Position numbers and translations under genes: made by a program
The notes under the pieces: model-generated
The model's database searches: none
What the model saw: only the letters and a program-made list of their open reading frames with translations
What the model was told of the DNA's origin: nothing
Shown: piece after piece, positions 29,176-38,911 of the stretch
How the letters are laid out: each line of letters opens with the position of its first letter
Position numbering within the stretch: position 1 is the stretch's first letter
DNA from: Ramlibacter henchirensis
Lineage (GTDB): Bacteria; Pseudomonadota; Gammaproteobacteria; Burkholderiales; Burkholderiaceae_C
Length of the DNA: 64,000 nucleotides
NCBI RefSeq assembly: GCF_004682015.1
Contig: NZ_SMLM01000001.1
Coordinates: 2,418,001 to 2,482,000, forward strand
Reading direction: 5' to 3'

Positions 29176-30409
29176 CCTGCTCGCGCTCGCGGATCAGGTG
29201 CGCGCGGTCGCCATCGACCAGCACCTCGGCGGGACGCGACCGGGTGTTGTAGTTGCTGGCCATGCTCATGCAGTACGCGCCGGCCGACAGCACGGCGAGC
29301 AGGTCGCCCGGCTGCACGGCGAGCTGGCGGTTGCGGCCGAGCCAGTCGCCGCTTTCGCACACGGGACCGACCACGTCGTAACTGGACTCGTCAGCCCCGG
29401 AGCGGGGCTTGACCGGGAGGATGGCGTGGTAGGCCTCGTACATGGCCGGGCGCGGCAGGTCGTTCATCGCCGCGTCGACGATGCAGAAGTTCTTCTGTTC
29501 GCCGGGCTTGAGGTACAGCACCTCCGTGACGCAGATGCCTGCGTTGCCCACGAGCGAGCGGCCCGGCTCGATCATCAGCTCGCGGTCGCCGTAGCCGCGC
29601 GCGTCGAGGCGGGCCAGCAGCCTGGACCACAGCTGGTCGGCCGCGGGCGGCAGCACGCCCTGGTAGTCGATGCCCAGGCCGCCGCCGAAGTCGATGTGCT
29701 GCAGGCGGATGCCGGCGGCTTCGATGCCCTCCACGAGGTCGAGCACCCGCTCCATCGCGTCCATGTACGGGCTGCTGTCGGTGATCTGCGAACCGATGTG
29801 GCAGTCGATGCCGACCACGCGCAGCCCCGGCAGCTCTGCGGCGCGGCAGTACGCGGCGAGCGTGCGCTCGTGTGCGATGCCGAACTTGTTGTCCTTCAGG
29901 CCGGTCGAGATGTAGGGATGCGTCTTCGGGTCGACATTCGGATTGACGCGGATGCTCACCGGGGCCGTGCGGCCGTGCGTGGACGCGACTTCGCTCAGCA
30001 CTTCCAGCTCGGCCTCGCTCTCGACGTTGAAGCAGCCGATGCCGACCTCGAGCGCGCGCGCCATCTCCGCGCGCGTCTTGCCGACGCCCGAGAAGATGAT
30101 GTCGCGCGCGGGCGCACCGACGGCCAACGCTCGCTCGAGTTCGCCGCCCGAGACGATGTCGAAACCGCAGCCCGCCTGCGCGAACACCTGCAGCACGCCC
30201 AGCGACGAGTTGGCCTTCATCGCGTAGCAGATCTTCGATTTGCGTCCCGCGAATCCGCGCTGGTAGGCGGACAGCGACGCGAGCATCGACGCCTTCGAAT
30301 AGACGAACAGGGGCGTGCCGTGCCGGCGCGCGAGTTCGCTCACGCGCAGCTGCTCGACATGCAGCTCGCCGTCGCGCCAGGCGAAGTGGGGATGTCCGGG
30401 TGTGGTCAT
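29138..30409 (-). CDS. lysA: Diaminopimelate decarboxylase
   Basis: 423 residues. It converts meso-diaminopimelate to lysine, the last step of the pathway. The PLP-binding Lys65 is in CYAMKANSSLGVLQ. IDCHIGSQ, HIDFGGGLGIDYQ and EPGRSLVGNAG form the alanine-racemase-like barrel's cofactor and phosphate sites. GPVCESGDWLG is the active-site Cys loop contributed in trans in the dimer. It starts two bases after the stop of lptM and is co-transcribed with it. The 3' end overlaps msrQ. Confidence 0.97.
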   Translation of the reverse strand: MTTPGHPHFAWRDGELHVEQLRVSELARRHGTPLFVYSKASMLASLSAYQRGFAGRKSKICYAMKANSSLGVLQVFAQAGCGFDIVSGGELERALAVGAPARDIIFSGVGKTRAEMARALEVGIGCFNVESEAELEVLSEVASTHGRTAPVSIRVNPNVDPKTHPYISTGLKDNKFGIAHERTLAAYCRAAELPGLRVVGIDCHIGSQITDSSPYMDAMERVLDLVEGIEAAGIRLQHIDFGGGLGIDYQGVLPPAADQLWSRLLARLDARGYGDRELMIEPGRSLVGNAGICVTEVLYLKPGEQKNFCIVDAAMNDLPRPAMYEAYHAILPVKPRSGADESSYDVVGPVCESGDWLGRNRQLAVQPGDLLAVLSAGAYCMSMASNYNTRSRPAEVLVDGDRAHLIREREQVSDLMRGERLVR

Positions 30410-30411
30410 GG

Positions 30412-30693
30412 CTAACGCACCGGGGCTGCAGTGCCCGTGCCTTGTCCGCCCACGGGCTCACGCGTCTGCGCGGGAGGAGCCGGCGATGTCATCGAGGGAT
30501 CGGTCATGGTCGGGGTGATCGTCCGGCCGGGGATGAGCACCTGCGGCAGGGTGGCGCGGTTGGCGGCGGCCGGGTCGGTGGGCAGGAAGAGGTCGCCCTT
30601 CTGTCCGCAAGCCGCCAATGACGCCAGTGCCATCGCGGCCGGCAGCGCGCGGCGCCAGGGGCCGCTGCATAGAATCGCCCGGAGAGTCAACAT
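30412..30693 (-). CDS. lptM: LptM-type small lipoprotein (YifL family)
   Basis: 93 residues. The signal [12 protein letters not shown] is followed by [12 protein letters not shown], the C-G-Q-K-G-x-L-x-L-P motif of the LptM/YifL family, which helps mature the LptD translocon in enterobacteria. The tail is Pro/Thr-rich and low-complexity. Its start is 12 bases from the divergent cyaY start, and lysA follows two bases after its stop. The same neighbourhood (cyaY opposite yifL) is seen in enterobacteria, which supports the call. Confidence 0.85.
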   Translation of the reverse strand: MLTLRAILCSGPWRRALPAAMALASLAACGQKGDLFLPTDPAAANRATLPQVLIPGRTITPTMTDPSMTSPAPPAQTREPVGGQGTGTAAPVR

Positions 30694-30705
30694 CGCGGAA
30701 TTGTA

Positions 30706-31032
30706 ATGACCGACCCCGAGTACATGGACCGCGCCGAGGCGCTGCTGCGCCAGGTGGAGATGGGCTGCGACCGCATCAACGAGGACACCGAAGCGGACAT
30801 CGACAGCCAGCGGGTCGGCGGCATGGTCACGCTCACGTTCCGCAACGGCACCCAGATCGTCGTCAACCTGCAGAAGCCGCTTCACGAGGTCTGGCTCGCG
30901 GCCAAGGCCGGCGGCTATCACTACAGGTTCGATGGGTCGCGCTGGATGGACACCAAGGGCCAGGGCGAGTTCTTCGAGAACCTGAGCCGGCAGGCGACGC
31001 AGCAGGCCGGGCAGCCACTGTCGTTCGGCTGA
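30706..31032 (+). CDS. cyaY: Frataxin-like iron-donor protein CyaY
   Basis: 108 residues. [20 protein letters not shown] gives the acidic first helix that binds iron, and [19 protein letters not shown] with [18 protein letters not shown] gives the conserved sheet of the frataxin fold. It modulates iron-sulfur cluster assembly in the cytoplasm. The start is ATG 30706. A TAGAAT box at 30670-30675, inside the opposite lptM gene, is a plausible -10 with a leader of about 24 nt. The stop codon lies in a hairpin shared with the convergent mrcA stop. Confidence 0.94.
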   Translation: MTDPEYMDRAEALLRQVEMGCDRINEDTEADIDSQRVGGMVTLTFRNGTQIVVNLQKPLHEVWLAAKAGGYHYRFDGSRWMDTKGQGEFFENLSRQATQQAGQPLSFG

Positions 31033-31060
31033 ACGCCGCGGCCGCGAAGCGCGGCGTTCA
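31030..31060. terminator. Bidirectional hairpin spanning both convergent stop codons
   Basis: TGAACGCCGCG (31030-31040) and CGCGGCGTTCA (31050-31060) are perfect 11-bp complements around a 9-nt loop. The first arm contains the cyaY TGA; the second contains the mrcA stop read on the minus strand. There is no T tract on either side, so it may be a weak terminator or protect both 3' ends. Confidence 0.55.
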
Positions 31061-33565
31061 ATTGCGGAACAGGTCGAGGATGCTGCGGCGTTCCTCGGGC
31101 GCACGCGGCGCGGGAGCGGCTGCAGGAGCGGGCGGCATGCCGTCGGAGTTCAGCAGGGTCCGGTCGCCGGGCGCGCCGGGTGCGGCCTGGCCGGAGCTGC
31201 CCCGCGGCGCCTGGATCTCGTTGCTGCCCGCGCTCACCGGCTCGCCGGCCAGCGGGGTGGTCACGCCCAGGCTCGCAACGCCGCCGCCGCGCGCGTACTC
31301 CTCGTAGTACCACTCGCCGCCGACGTTGACCACGCCGGGCGGGGCAAACGCGGGCACTTCGGGCACGCCCTTGAGCGCGGTTTCCATGAAGTTGATCCAC
31401 ACCGGCAGGCTCATGCTGCCGCCGGTCTCGCGGTCGCCCAGCGGGCGCGGGTTGTCGTATCCCATCCAGACCACGGCGACCAGCGAAGGATGGAAGCCGT
31501 TGAACCAGGTGTCGATCGAATCGTTGGTGGTGCCGGTCTTGCCGTAGATGTCCGGTCGCTTGAGCGTGGCCTGAGCGCGCGCCGCCGTGCCCGATCGCGT
31601 GATCTCCTGCAGCAGCCGGTTCATGATGAAGGCGTTGCGCGCGTCGATGGCGCGCACCGCCTCGGTGGGCAGCGGCGGCTGCGTCTCCACCAGCACCTTG
31701 CCGCGGTGGTCGCTGATGCGCGCGATCATCCAGGGATTGACGCGGTAGCCGCCGTTGGCGAACACCGCGTAGCCGGTGGCCATCTGCAGCGGCGTCACGG
31801 AGCCCGCGCCCAACGCCATCGTCAGGTAGGGCGGGTGCTTCTCCGCTTCGAAGCCGAATCGCGTGACCCAGTCCTGCGCGTTCTGCGTCCCCACTGCCTG
31901 CAGGATGCGGATCGACACCATGTTCTTGGACTTGGCCAGCGCCGCGTGCAGCGGCATGGGGCCCTCGAACTTGCCGTCGTAGTTCTTCGGCTCCCAGGGC
32001 TGACCACCCGTCACGCCCGCATCGAAGAACAGCGGTCCGTCGTTGATGATGGTCGACGGAGTGAAGCCCTTCTCGAGCGCCGCCGAGTAGATGAAGGGCT
32101 TGAAGCCGGAGCCCGGCTGGCGCCAGGCCTGGGTTGCGTGGTTGAACTTGTTCTTGTGGAAGTCGAAGCCGCCCACCATGGCCTGGATCGAACCGTCGCG
32201 GGGATTGAGCGCGACGAATGCGCCTTCCACTTCGGGAAGCTGCGTGATCTCCCAGGTGTTCCTGGGCGTGCGCACGACGCGGATGACGGCGCCGGGCCGG
32301 ATCCTGATCTTGGGCGCCGCCTTTTCCGACAGGCCCGTCTGCGCGGGCCGCAGCCCCTCGCCGGTGATCTCGAACGGCTCGCCATTGCCGCGCACCGCAA
32401 CGATGCGCTTGGGCCCGGCCTCCAGCACCACGGCGGCCATCACGTCGCCGTTGTCCGGGTGATCGGACAGCGCGTCGTCGATGGCGTCTTCCCGCTCCTT
32501 GCGGTCGGCGGGCAGGTTCACGAATTCCTCGGGGCCGCGGTAGATCTGGCGGCGCTCGTAATCCATGATGCCCTTGCGCAGCGAGCGGTAGGCCGCCTCC
32601 TGCTGCGAGGCCTTCACGGTGGTCACCACGTTGAGGCCGCGGGTGTAGGTTTCGGCGCCGTACTGGGCGAACACGAGTTGGCGGACCGTCTCGGCCACGT
32701 AGGCCGAGTGCGTGGCGACGTCGAAGCCGCCGGTGCGCAGCTTCAGTTCCTGCTTCTTCGCGGACGCCGCGTCTTCGGCGGTGATGAAGCCGTTCTCCTC
32801 CATCCGCTCGATGATGTACAGCTGGCGCGAGCGCGCCCGCTTGGGATTGCTCACCGGGTTGTTGGCCGAAGGCGCCTGGGGCAGGCCAGCCAGCATCGCC
32901 GCCTCGGCGATGGTGATGTCCTTCATCGGCTTGCCAAAATAGATCTCCGAGGCCGCCGCGAAGCCGTACGCGCGGTTGCCCAGGAAGATCTGGTTCATGT
33001 AGATCTCGAGGATCTGGTCCTTGGTGAGCAGGTGCTCCAGCTTGAACGTGAGCAGCACCTCATACAGCTTGCGGGTGAACGTCTTCTCGGACGAGAGGTA
33101 GACGTTGCGCGCCACCTGCATCGTGATGGTTGAGGCGCCCTGGCTCTTGGCCCGGCCCAGGTTCGCGATCGCGGCGCGCACCAGGCCGCGGTAATCGACG
33201 CCGCTGTGCGAATAGAAGCGCGCGTCCTCGATCGCGAGCACCGCGTTCTTCATGACCGCGGGAATCTCGGCGATCGGCGTCAGGTTGCGCCGCTCCTCGC
33301 CGAACTCGCCCAGCAGCACGCCGTCGGCCGAGAACACGCGCAGCGGCAGCTTGGGCCGGTAGTCGGCGAGCTCGGAGATATCAGGCAGGTTGGGGTAAGC
33401 GACCGAGAGCGCCACGGCGCCGACGATGACCAGGGAAACGCCAGCCGCGAGCACGCCGCCGGCAAGCCACAACAGCGCCGCGAGCACGCGCTGGCTGAAG
33501 GTGCGGTTGGACTTGGACCGGGAGCGGGACGCCGGGCGGTCTTCGGGCGGCAGATCAGTGGGCAT
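31058..33565 (-). CDS. mrcA: Penicillin-binding protein 1A, bifunctional peptidoglycan synthase
   Basis: 835 residues. An N-terminal cytoplasmic tail and one membrane anchor (GGVLAAGVSLVIVGAVALSV) lead into the glycosyltransferase-51 domain with EDARFYSHSGVDYRGL and GASTITMQVARN. An OB-like insert follows. The transpeptidase domain carries S-x-x-K as SGFK (near 487), S-x-N as SKN, and KTGT (near 676). It polymerises and cross-links peptidoglycan in the periplasm. A good promoter (TATAAT at 33592-33597, minus) lies upstream and there is no clear ribosome site. It is divergent from pilMNOPQ, a conserved arrangement in proteobacteria. Confidence 0.97.
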   Translation of the reverse strand: MPTDLPPEDRPASRSRSKSNRTFSQRVLAALLWLAGGVLAAGVSLVIVGAVALSVAYPNLPDISELADYRPKLPLRVFSADGVLLGEFGEERRNLTPIAEIPAVMKNAVLAIEDARFYSHSGVDYRGLVRAAIANLGRAKSQGASTITMQVARNVYLSSEKTFTRKLYEVLLTFKLEHLLTKDQILEIYMNQIFLGNRAYGFAAASEIYFGKPMKDITIAEAAMLAGLPQAPSANNPVSNPKRARSRQLYIIERMEENGFITAEDAASAKKQELKLRTGGFDVATHSAYVAETVRQLVFAQYGAETYTRGLNVVTTVKASQQEAAYRSLRKGIMDYERRQIYRGPEEFVNLPADRKEREDAIDDALSDHPDNGDVMAAVVLEAGPKRIVAVRGNGEPFEITGEGLRPAQTGLSEKAAPKIRIRPGAVIRVVRTPRNTWEITQLPEVEGAFVALNPRDGSIQAMVGGFDFHKNKFNHATQAWRQPGSGFKPFIYSAALEKGFTPSTIINDGPLFFDAGVTGGQPWEPKNYDGKFEGPMPLHAALAKSKNMVSIRILQAVGTQNAQDWVTRFGFEAEKHPPYLTMALGAGSVTPLQMATGYAVFANGGYRVNPWMIARISDHRGKVLVETQPPLPTEAVRAIDARNAFIMNRLLQEITRSGTAARAQATLKRPDIYGKTGTTNDSIDTWFNGFHPSLVAVVWMGYDNPRPLGDRETGGSMSLPVWINFMETALKGVPEVPAFAPPGVVNVGGEWYYEEYARGGGVASLGVTTPLAGEPVSAGSNEIQAPRGSSGQAAPGAPGDRTLLNSDGMPPAPAAAPAPRAPEERRSILDLFRN

Positions 33566-33591
33566 AAAACGTTGGATTGCGTCCCGGGACG

Positions 33592-33621
33592 ATTATAGGA
33601 ACGGCCCCTGCGGACTGTCGG
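33592..33621 (-). promoter_or_regulatory. Sigma-70 promoter of mrcA
   Basis: On the minus strand a perfect TATAAT (33592-33597) lies 18 bp from CCGACA (33616-33621), a partial -35. Transcription would start near 33585, about 20 nt before the mrcA ATG. Confidence 0.55.
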
Positions 33622-33826
33622 GCTCGGAAGGGCAGCCGCCCTCATCGGTTAAGCCGCATTCTTAAGCTCTGCGGTTGCATTGCGCATGAGCTGGTCAGCT
33701 CGTCGGTTTTTGACAACGCTTGACTGTCGAGCGGAGGAAAAAATCCTTTTGCGACAAGGATGTTACTGCTAGCATTCAAGTGGAATCTTAAGTTTGTTAC
33801 GTCCTGAAATGGATGTGGAGGAGTGA

Positions 33827-34909
33827 GTGTTGAGCTCTTTCGGATCATTCTTGAGCCGCGGCCCGGCACCTCTGCTGGGGCTGGACATCAGCTCCTCCAG
33901 TGTCAAGCTGGTCGAGCTCGGCCGTGACAAGTCCGGCACGCTCGTGCTGGAGCGCTGCGCGATGGAGCCGCTCGAGCGCGGCTGGATCACCGACGGGAAC
34001 GTGGAGAAGTTCGACGAGGTCGCCGAGGCGATGCGCCGGCTCGTCAAGAAGAGCGGCACCCGCACCCGCAACGTCGCGATGGCCCTGCCTCCATCGGCCG
34101 TCATCACCAAGAAGATCATCCTCCCGGGCGGCCTGAGCGAGCAGGAGCTCGAGGTGCAGGTCGAGACCGAAGCCAACCAATACATCCCGTTCTCGCTCGA
34201 TGAAGTAAGCCTGGATTTCTGCGTGGTCGGCCCCAGCCCCACGTCCGCTGGCGACATCGAGGTGCTCATCGCCGCCTCCCGCCGCGAGAAGGTGCAGGAC
34301 CGCCAGGGCCTGGCCGAGGCCGCGGGCCTCAAGCCGGTGATCATCGACGTCGAGTCCTATTCCTCGCGCCTGGCGGCTGGTCGCCTGATCCAGTCGCTGC
34401 CCACCGGCGGTGTCGACACGATGGTGGCGCTGTTCGAAGTCGGCGCGTTCACCACCAGCATGCAGGTGATCCGCAACGACGAGGTCCTGTACGACCGGGA
34501 CCAGGCCTTCGGCGGCGCCCAGCTCACGCAGCTGATCGTGCGCCAGTACGGCTTCTCCCCCGAGGAGGCGGAATCCAAGAAGCGCAGCGGCGAGCTGCCC
34601 GACGACTACGAGACGGCCGTGCTGCGGCCCTTCGTCGACAGCATGGCGCAGGAAGTGGCCCGCGCGCTGCAGTTCTTCTTCACCAGCACGCCGCACAACA
34701 AGGTCGACCACATCATGCTCGCGGGCGGATCGGCGGCGCTCCCCGGGCTCAATGAAGCCGTCACCGCGCAGACCTCGTTTCCCTGCGCGCTGGCCAACCC
34801 GTTCGAAGGCATGCACATCGGCGACGGCGTGCGCGAGAAGAAGATGCGGCGCGAGGCACCGTCGTATCTGACTTCCTGCGGCCTGGCCATGCGGAGGTTC
34901 CTGCAGTGA
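33827..34909 (+). CDS. pilM: Type IV pilus assembly protein PilM
   Basis: 360 residues, an actin-like cytoplasmic ATPase-fold protein that docks with PilN to form the inner-membrane alignment complex of type IV pili. GLDISSSSVKLVELG is the phosphate-1 region, and MALFEVGAFTTSMQVIR with IMLAGGSAALPGLNEA are later actin-fold motifs. The start is GTG 33827 (TTG 33830 is an alternative) behind GGAGGAG (33817-33823). The 261 bases back to mrcA hold two TTGAC(A/T) boxes but no convincing -10 for pilM. Its TGA overlaps pilN as GTGA. Confidence 0.95.
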   Translation: MLSSFGSFLSRGPAPLLGLDISSSSVKLVELGRDKSGTLVLERCAMEPLERGWITDGNVEKFDEVAEAMRRLVKKSGTRTRNVAMALPPSAVITKKIILPGGLSEQELEVQVETEANQYIPFSLDEVSLDFCVVGPSPTSAGDIEVLIAASRREKVQDRQGLAEAAGLKPVIIDVESYSSRLAAGRLIQSLPTGGVDTMVALFEVGAFTTSMQVIRNDEVLYDRDQAFGGAQLTQLIVRQYGFSPEEAESKKRSGELPDDYETAVLRPFVDSMAQEVARALQFFFTSTPHNKVDHIMLAGGSAALPGLNEAVTAQTSFPCALANPFEGMHIGDGVREKKMRREAPSYLTSCGLAMRRFLQ

Positions 34910-35574
34910 TCCTGATCAACCTGTTGCCGCACCGCGAAGCGGCCCGAAAGCGCAGGCGCGAGGCGTTCTTCGCCTCCTTGGGAGCCGCGGCGGTGTTCGG
35001 CGGCGTCGTCGCCGGCGCCATCTTCCTCTGGTACGCGGCCCAGATCTCCAACCAGCAGGCCAAGAACACGGTCCTCGAGCAGGAGATCAAGCAACTCGAG
35101 GCGCAGATCAAGGAGATCTCCACGCTCCAGCAGGAGATCGCCGCGCTGCGCGCCCGCCAGCAGGCGGTGGAAGACCTGCAGGCCGACCGCAACATGCCCG
35201 TGCACCTGCTCAACGAACTCGTGGCGCAGCTGCCCGATGGCGTCTACGTCACCAGCCTGAAGCAGGAGAACCAGACGGTCAGCATCTCGGGCGTCGCGCA
35301 GTCCAACGAGCGTGTGTCGGAACTGCTGCGCAATCTTGCCAACAACAGCCAGTACCTGACCAAACCGGAACTGGTCGAGATCGTCGCCGGCAACGTGAAC
35401 CTGACCCCGCGCGAGCAGCGCCGCGTGGGCAACTTCAACATGCGCGTGCGCCTGCTGCGTTCGAGCGAAGTGCAAAAGGCGGCAGGGGCCGCTTCGGCGC
35501 CTGCTGCCGGCGCTCCCGCCCCGGCCGCCGTTGCACCGTCCGCCGCCGCACCGGCTTCCGCCGCGAGGACCTGA
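34906..35574 (+). CDS. pilN: Type IV pilus assembly protein PilN
   Basis: 222 residues. The N-terminal ILINLLPHREAARKRR is the PilM-docking INLLP motif. A single membrane helix (about 25-45) follows, then a coiled-coil stretch rich in Q/E, and a periplasmic ferredoxin-like fold with PDGVYVTSLKQENQTVSISG. The tail is Ala/Pro-rich. The start is GTG 34906, overlapping the pilM stop. With PilO it forms the inner-membrane platform that carries PilP. Confidence 0.94.
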   Translation: MILINLLPHREAARKRRREAFFASLGAAAVFGGVVAGAIFLWYAAQISNQQAKNTVLEQEIKQLEAQIKEISTLQQEIAALRARQQAVEDLQADRNMPVHLLNELVAQLPDGVYVTSLKQENQTVSISGVAQSNERVSELLRNLANNSQYLTKPELVEIVAGNVNLTPREQRRVGNFNMRVRLLRSSEVQKAAGAASAPAAGAPAPAAVAPSAAAPASAART

Positions 35575-35576
35575 CC

Positions 35577-36251
35577 ATGGCCGCCTCCACCGCCGCACCC
35601 AAGTTCAACCTCGCCGACCTGCAGCAGAAGATCGCTTCGCAGTTCCGCGGGCTCAACCCCAACGACCCGGCGACCTGGCCGATCCTGCCGCGCCTGCTCG
35701 CGTGCGCGGCGCTCATGGCCGCCATCGTCATCGCGCTGTGGTTCGTCTGGCTCTCCAACTCCGACGCGGAGCTCGAGGCCGAACTGGCCAAGGAGAAGGC
35801 CCTCAAGGCGGACTTCACCAAGAAATTGGGCCAGGCGGTCAACCTCGCGGCGCTCAAGCAGCAGCGTGAACAGGTCCAGCGCTACGTCGACCAGCTGGAA
35901 AAGCAGCTTCCCAGCAAGGCCGAGATGGACGCACTGCTGTCCGACATCAACCAGGCGGGCCTCGGCCGCAGCCTGACGTTCGAGCTGTTCCGCCCCGGGC
36001 AAGTGAACGTCAAGGAGTACTACGCCGAACTGCCCATCGCATTGAAGGTGACCGGGCGCTACCACGACGTGGGCTCGTTCACCGCGGACGTGGCCAATCT
36101 TTCGCGGATCGTCACGCTCAACAACCTGGCGGTGACGCCCGCCAAGGACGGTACGCTGGTCATGGAAGCGCAGGCCAAGACCTTCCGGTACCTCGATGCC
36201 GAAGAAGTCCAGAAACAGCGCAAGGCCACGGCGCCGGGAGCCAAGAAATGA
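35577..36251 (+). CDS. pilO: Type IV pilus assembly protein PilO
   Basis: 224 residues. There is one membrane helix near residues 43-62 (LACAALMAAIVIALWFVWL), then a long coiled coil (ELEAELAKEKALKADFTKKL) and a periplasmic domain beginning about residue 125 with YYAELPIALKVTGRYHDVGS. It dimerises with PilN and contacts PilP. The N-terminal 40 residues extend into the cytoplasm. The gene starts two bases after the pilN stop and ends in ATGA with pilP. Confidence 0.94.
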   Translation: MAASTAAPKFNLADLQQKIASQFRGLNPNDPATWPILPRLLACAALMAAIVIALWFVWLSNSDAELEAELAKEKALKADFTKKLGQAVNLAALKQQREQVQRYVDQLEKQLPSKAEMDALLSDINQAGLGRSLTFELFRPGQVNVKEYYAELPIALKVTGRYHDVGSFTADVANLSRIVTLNNLAVTPAKDGTLVMEAQAKTFRYLDAEEVQKQRKATAPGAKK

Positions 36252-36790
36252 TCACGCAGCGCATCGTCTTTTTCGCCGCGCTGGCCGCCGCCCTGGCGGG
36301 CTGCGGCGGCTCGGGCCAGGACGAACTCCAGGACTGGATGGCGCAGCAGAGGGCTCAGACGAAGCCGAAGGTGGAGCCGATCCCCGAGCCCAAGAAGTTC
36401 ACGCCCCAGCCTTATACACAGGCGACGGCCTTCGATCCCTTCAGCAACCAGAAGCTCACGCAGGCGCTCAAGCGTGAATCGGCGCATTCCACCACCAGCG
36501 CCGCGCTGCTGGCCCCCGAGCTGGCCCGCCACAAGGAACCGCTGGAAAGCTTCCCGCTGGACACGATGTCCATGGTCGGCAGCCTGCTCAAGCAGGGCCG
36601 GCCGGTGGCGCTGGTGAAGGTGGACAGCCTGCTGTACCAAGTCAAGCCGGGCAACTACCTCGGCCAGAACTACGGAAAGATCGTCAAGGTCGGCGAGGCC
36701 GAGGTCGTGCTGCGCGAGATCGTGCAGGACGCCGCGGGCGAGTGGGTCGAGCGCACCGCGACCCTCCAATTGCAAGAGAGGGCGAAATGA
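36248..36790 (+). CDS. pilP: Type IV pilus lipoprotein PilP
   Basis: 180 residues. The lipobox VFFAALAAALAGC sends it to the inner membrane. An unstructured Pro/Lys-rich linker (EPKKFTPQPYTQATAFDPFS) follows, then the beta-sandwich domain with PLDTMSMVGSLLKQGRPVAL and NYGKIVKVGEAEVVLREIV. It links the PilN/PilO complex to the PilQ secretin. It overlaps pilO and pilQ by ATGA on both sides. Confidence 0.95.
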   Translation: MITQRIVFFAALAAALAGCGGSGQDELQDWMAQQRAQTKPKVEPIPEPKKFTPQPYTQATAFDPFSNQKLTQALKRESAHSTTSAALLAPELARHKEPLESFPLDTMSMVGSLLKQGRPVALVKVDSLLYQVKPGNYLGQNYGKIVKVGEAEVVLREIVQDAAGEWVERTATLQLQERAK

Positions 36791-38892
36791 AAAACCAGAA
36801 ATCCTTGTCATGGCGACTGCTGATTGCGTGCGTTGGGGGCCTGATGGCGCTCGGCGCCAGCCTTTCCGCGAGCGCGCAGACCGTCATCGAGAACGTCAGC
36901 AGCTCCATCCAGGGCGGTGTCGAGGTCGTCCGCATCGACTTCTCCCAGCCGCTCACCGCGGTGCCGCCCGGCTTCACGGTCCAGACCCCTGCGCGCATCG
37001 CGCTGGACGTTCCCGGCGCCACGAACGGTCTGGGCCGCTCCTCGGTCGAACTGAACCAGGGCAACCTGCGCTCGGTCAACGTCGTCACCGCCGGTGACCG
37101 CACGCGCCTGGTGCTGAACCTGAAGGCGCCCACGGGCTACAAGGCCCAGGTCGAGGGCAAGTCGCTGCTGGTGTCGCTCGAGCCGGTCGCCGTGGCGAGC
37201 ACCGCGCCTTCGGCCGGCCAGTCCGCCTTCGCCGAGAGCCGCAACCGCGATGCCCAGCCGATCAAGGACCTCGACTTCCGCCGCGGCGCCGACGCCGCAG
37301 GCCGGGTGCAGGTCGAACTGCCGAGCAACCAGGTCGGCGTCGACATCAAGCAGCAAGGCCAGCAACTGGTCGTGGAATTCCTGCGGTCCACGCTGCCTGA
37401 AGGCCTGCGCCGCCGTCTCGACGTTTCCGATTTCGGCACCCCGGTGCAGACCGTCACCACCTTCCAGGCGGGCGACCGCGTGCGGATGGTGATCGAGCCC
37501 AAGGGCCAGTGGGAACACAGCGCCTACCAGAGCGACACCCAGTTCGTGGTTGAAGTGCGGCCGCTGCGCGTCGATCCGAACAAGCTGTCTCAGGGCCCGG
37601 GCTTCACCGGCGAGAAGCTGTCGCTGAACTTTCAGAACATCGAGGTTCGCTCGCTGCTCCAGGTGATCGCCGACTTCACCAACTTCAACATCGTCACCTC
37701 CGACTCCGTGTCGGGCGCCGTGACGCTGCGGCTGAAGGACGTCCCCTGGGACCAGGCACTGGACATCATCCTGCAGGCCAAGGGCCTGGGCATGCGCAAG
37801 AGCGGCAACGTGCTGTGGATCGCGCCGAAGGACGAAATCGCCGCCAAGGAAAAACTGGACCTCGAGTCCCGCAACGCGATCCAGAGCCTGGAGCAGGTGC
37901 GCACGCAGTCCTTCCAACTCAACTACACGAAGGCCGCCGAGATCGCGGCGCAGATCACGGCCGGCACGGGTGCGGCGCGTATCCTCAGCCCGCGCGGCAG
38001 CGTCATCGCCGAGCCCCGCACGAACCAGCTCTTCGTCACGGACATCCCGTCCCGCATCGAGCAGGTGCAGTCGCTGATCAGCCAGCTCGACATCGCCGTG
38101 CCGCAGGTCCTGATCGAGGCGCGCATCGTCGAAGCGTCCGACACCTTCGGCAAATCGCTGGGTGTGCGCCTGGGCGGATTCCCGATCACCGTGAACGGCG
38201 GCCGCAACAGCATGTTCGGCCCGACGTACATCGGACCCAATTTCGACCAGCAAAACCCGCCCGTGCTCGGCGACAACGTCGGCACGACGGCAGGCGATTT
38301 CGTGAACCTCCCGTCGCTGGGTGTCGGCGGCTTCGCCCCGGCTTCGTTCGCGGTTTCGCTGTTCGAGTCGCGCCTCACGCGCCTGCTGAACCTCGAAATC
38401 TCCGCCCTGGAAGCCGATGGCAAGGGCAAGCTGGTGTCCAGCCCGCGCATCGTCACGGCCGACAAGACCAAGGCGCTGATCGAGCAGGGCACCGAATTTC
38501 CGTACCAGCAGGCCACCTCGAGCGGCGCGACGTCGGTCGCTTTCCGACGCGCCACGCTCAAGCTCGAAGTCACGCCGCAGATCACGCCCGAGGGCAACAT
38601 CATCCTGGACCTGGACATCAGCAAGGACAGCCGCGGCGAGACCACGGCCGCCGGCATCGCCATCAACACCAAGCACATCCGCACCCAGGTGCTGGTGGAC
38701 AACGGCGGCACGGTGGTGATCGGCGGCATCTTCGAGCTGGCCGAAGCCGAGACCGAAACCAAGGTGCCGCTGCTGGGTGACATCCCCGCGCTGGGCAACC
38801 TGTTCAAGAACCGCGCCCGCACTGCCAACAAGCAGGAAATGCTGGTGTTCATCACCCCGAAGATGATCGCCGACCGCAGCGCTGCGCGCTGA
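36787..38892 (+). CDS. pilQ: Type IV pilus secretin PilQ
   Basis: 701 residues. A signal peptide ends at ASA (about 30). Two AMIN peptidoglycan-binding domains occupy about 35-125 and 165-265. A secretin N0 domain begins near 277 ([20 protein letters not shown]), an N1 domain spans about 385-450, and the secretin channel runs from about 530 to the end, with [20 protein letters not shown] and [15 protein letters not shown]. It forms the outer-membrane pore for the pilus. ATG 36787 overlaps the pilP stop; a longer frame from 36742 is less likely. aroK follows 20 bases later. Confidence 0.95.
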   Translation: MKNQKSLSWRLLIACVGGLMALGASLSASAQTVIENVSSSIQGGVEVVRIDFSQPLTAVPPGFTVQTPARIALDVPGATNGLGRSSVELNQGNLRSVNVVTAGDRTRLVLNLKAPTGYKAQVEGKSLLVSLEPVAVASTAPSAGQSAFAESRNRDAQPIKDLDFRRGADAAGRVQVELPSNQVGVDIKQQGQQLVVEFLRSTLPEGLRRRLDVSDFGTPVQTVTTFQAGDRVRMVIEPKGQWEHSAYQSDTQFVVEVRPLRVDPNKLSQGPGFTGEKLSLNFQNIEVRSLLQVIADFTNFNIVTSDSVSGAVTLRLKDVPWDQALDIILQAKGLGMRKSGNVLWIAPKDEIAAKEKLDLESRNAIQSLEQVRTQSFQLNYTKAAEIAAQITAGTGAARILSPRGSVIAEPRTNQLFVTDIPSRIEQVQSLISQLDIAVPQVLIEARIVEASDTFGKSLGVRLGGFPITVNGGRNSMFGPTYIGPNFDQQNPPVLGDNVGTTAGDFVNLPSLGVGGFAPASFAVSLFESRLTRLLNLEISALEADGKGKLVSSPRIVTADKTKALIEQGTEFPYQQATSSGATSVAFRRATLKLEVTPQITPEGNIILDLDISKDSRGETTAAGIAINTKHIRTQVLVDNGGTVVIGGIFELAEAETETKVPLLGDIPALGNLFKNRARTANKQEMLVFITPKMIADRSAAR

Positions 38893-38911
38893 TCGGGACG
38901 GCCACGCGGAC

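Noticed and set aside
33710..33725. TTGACA and TTGACT boxes before pilM as its promoter
   Set aside because: No acceptable -10 lies 16-18 bases downstream of either box on the plus strand, so I did not call a promoter there.
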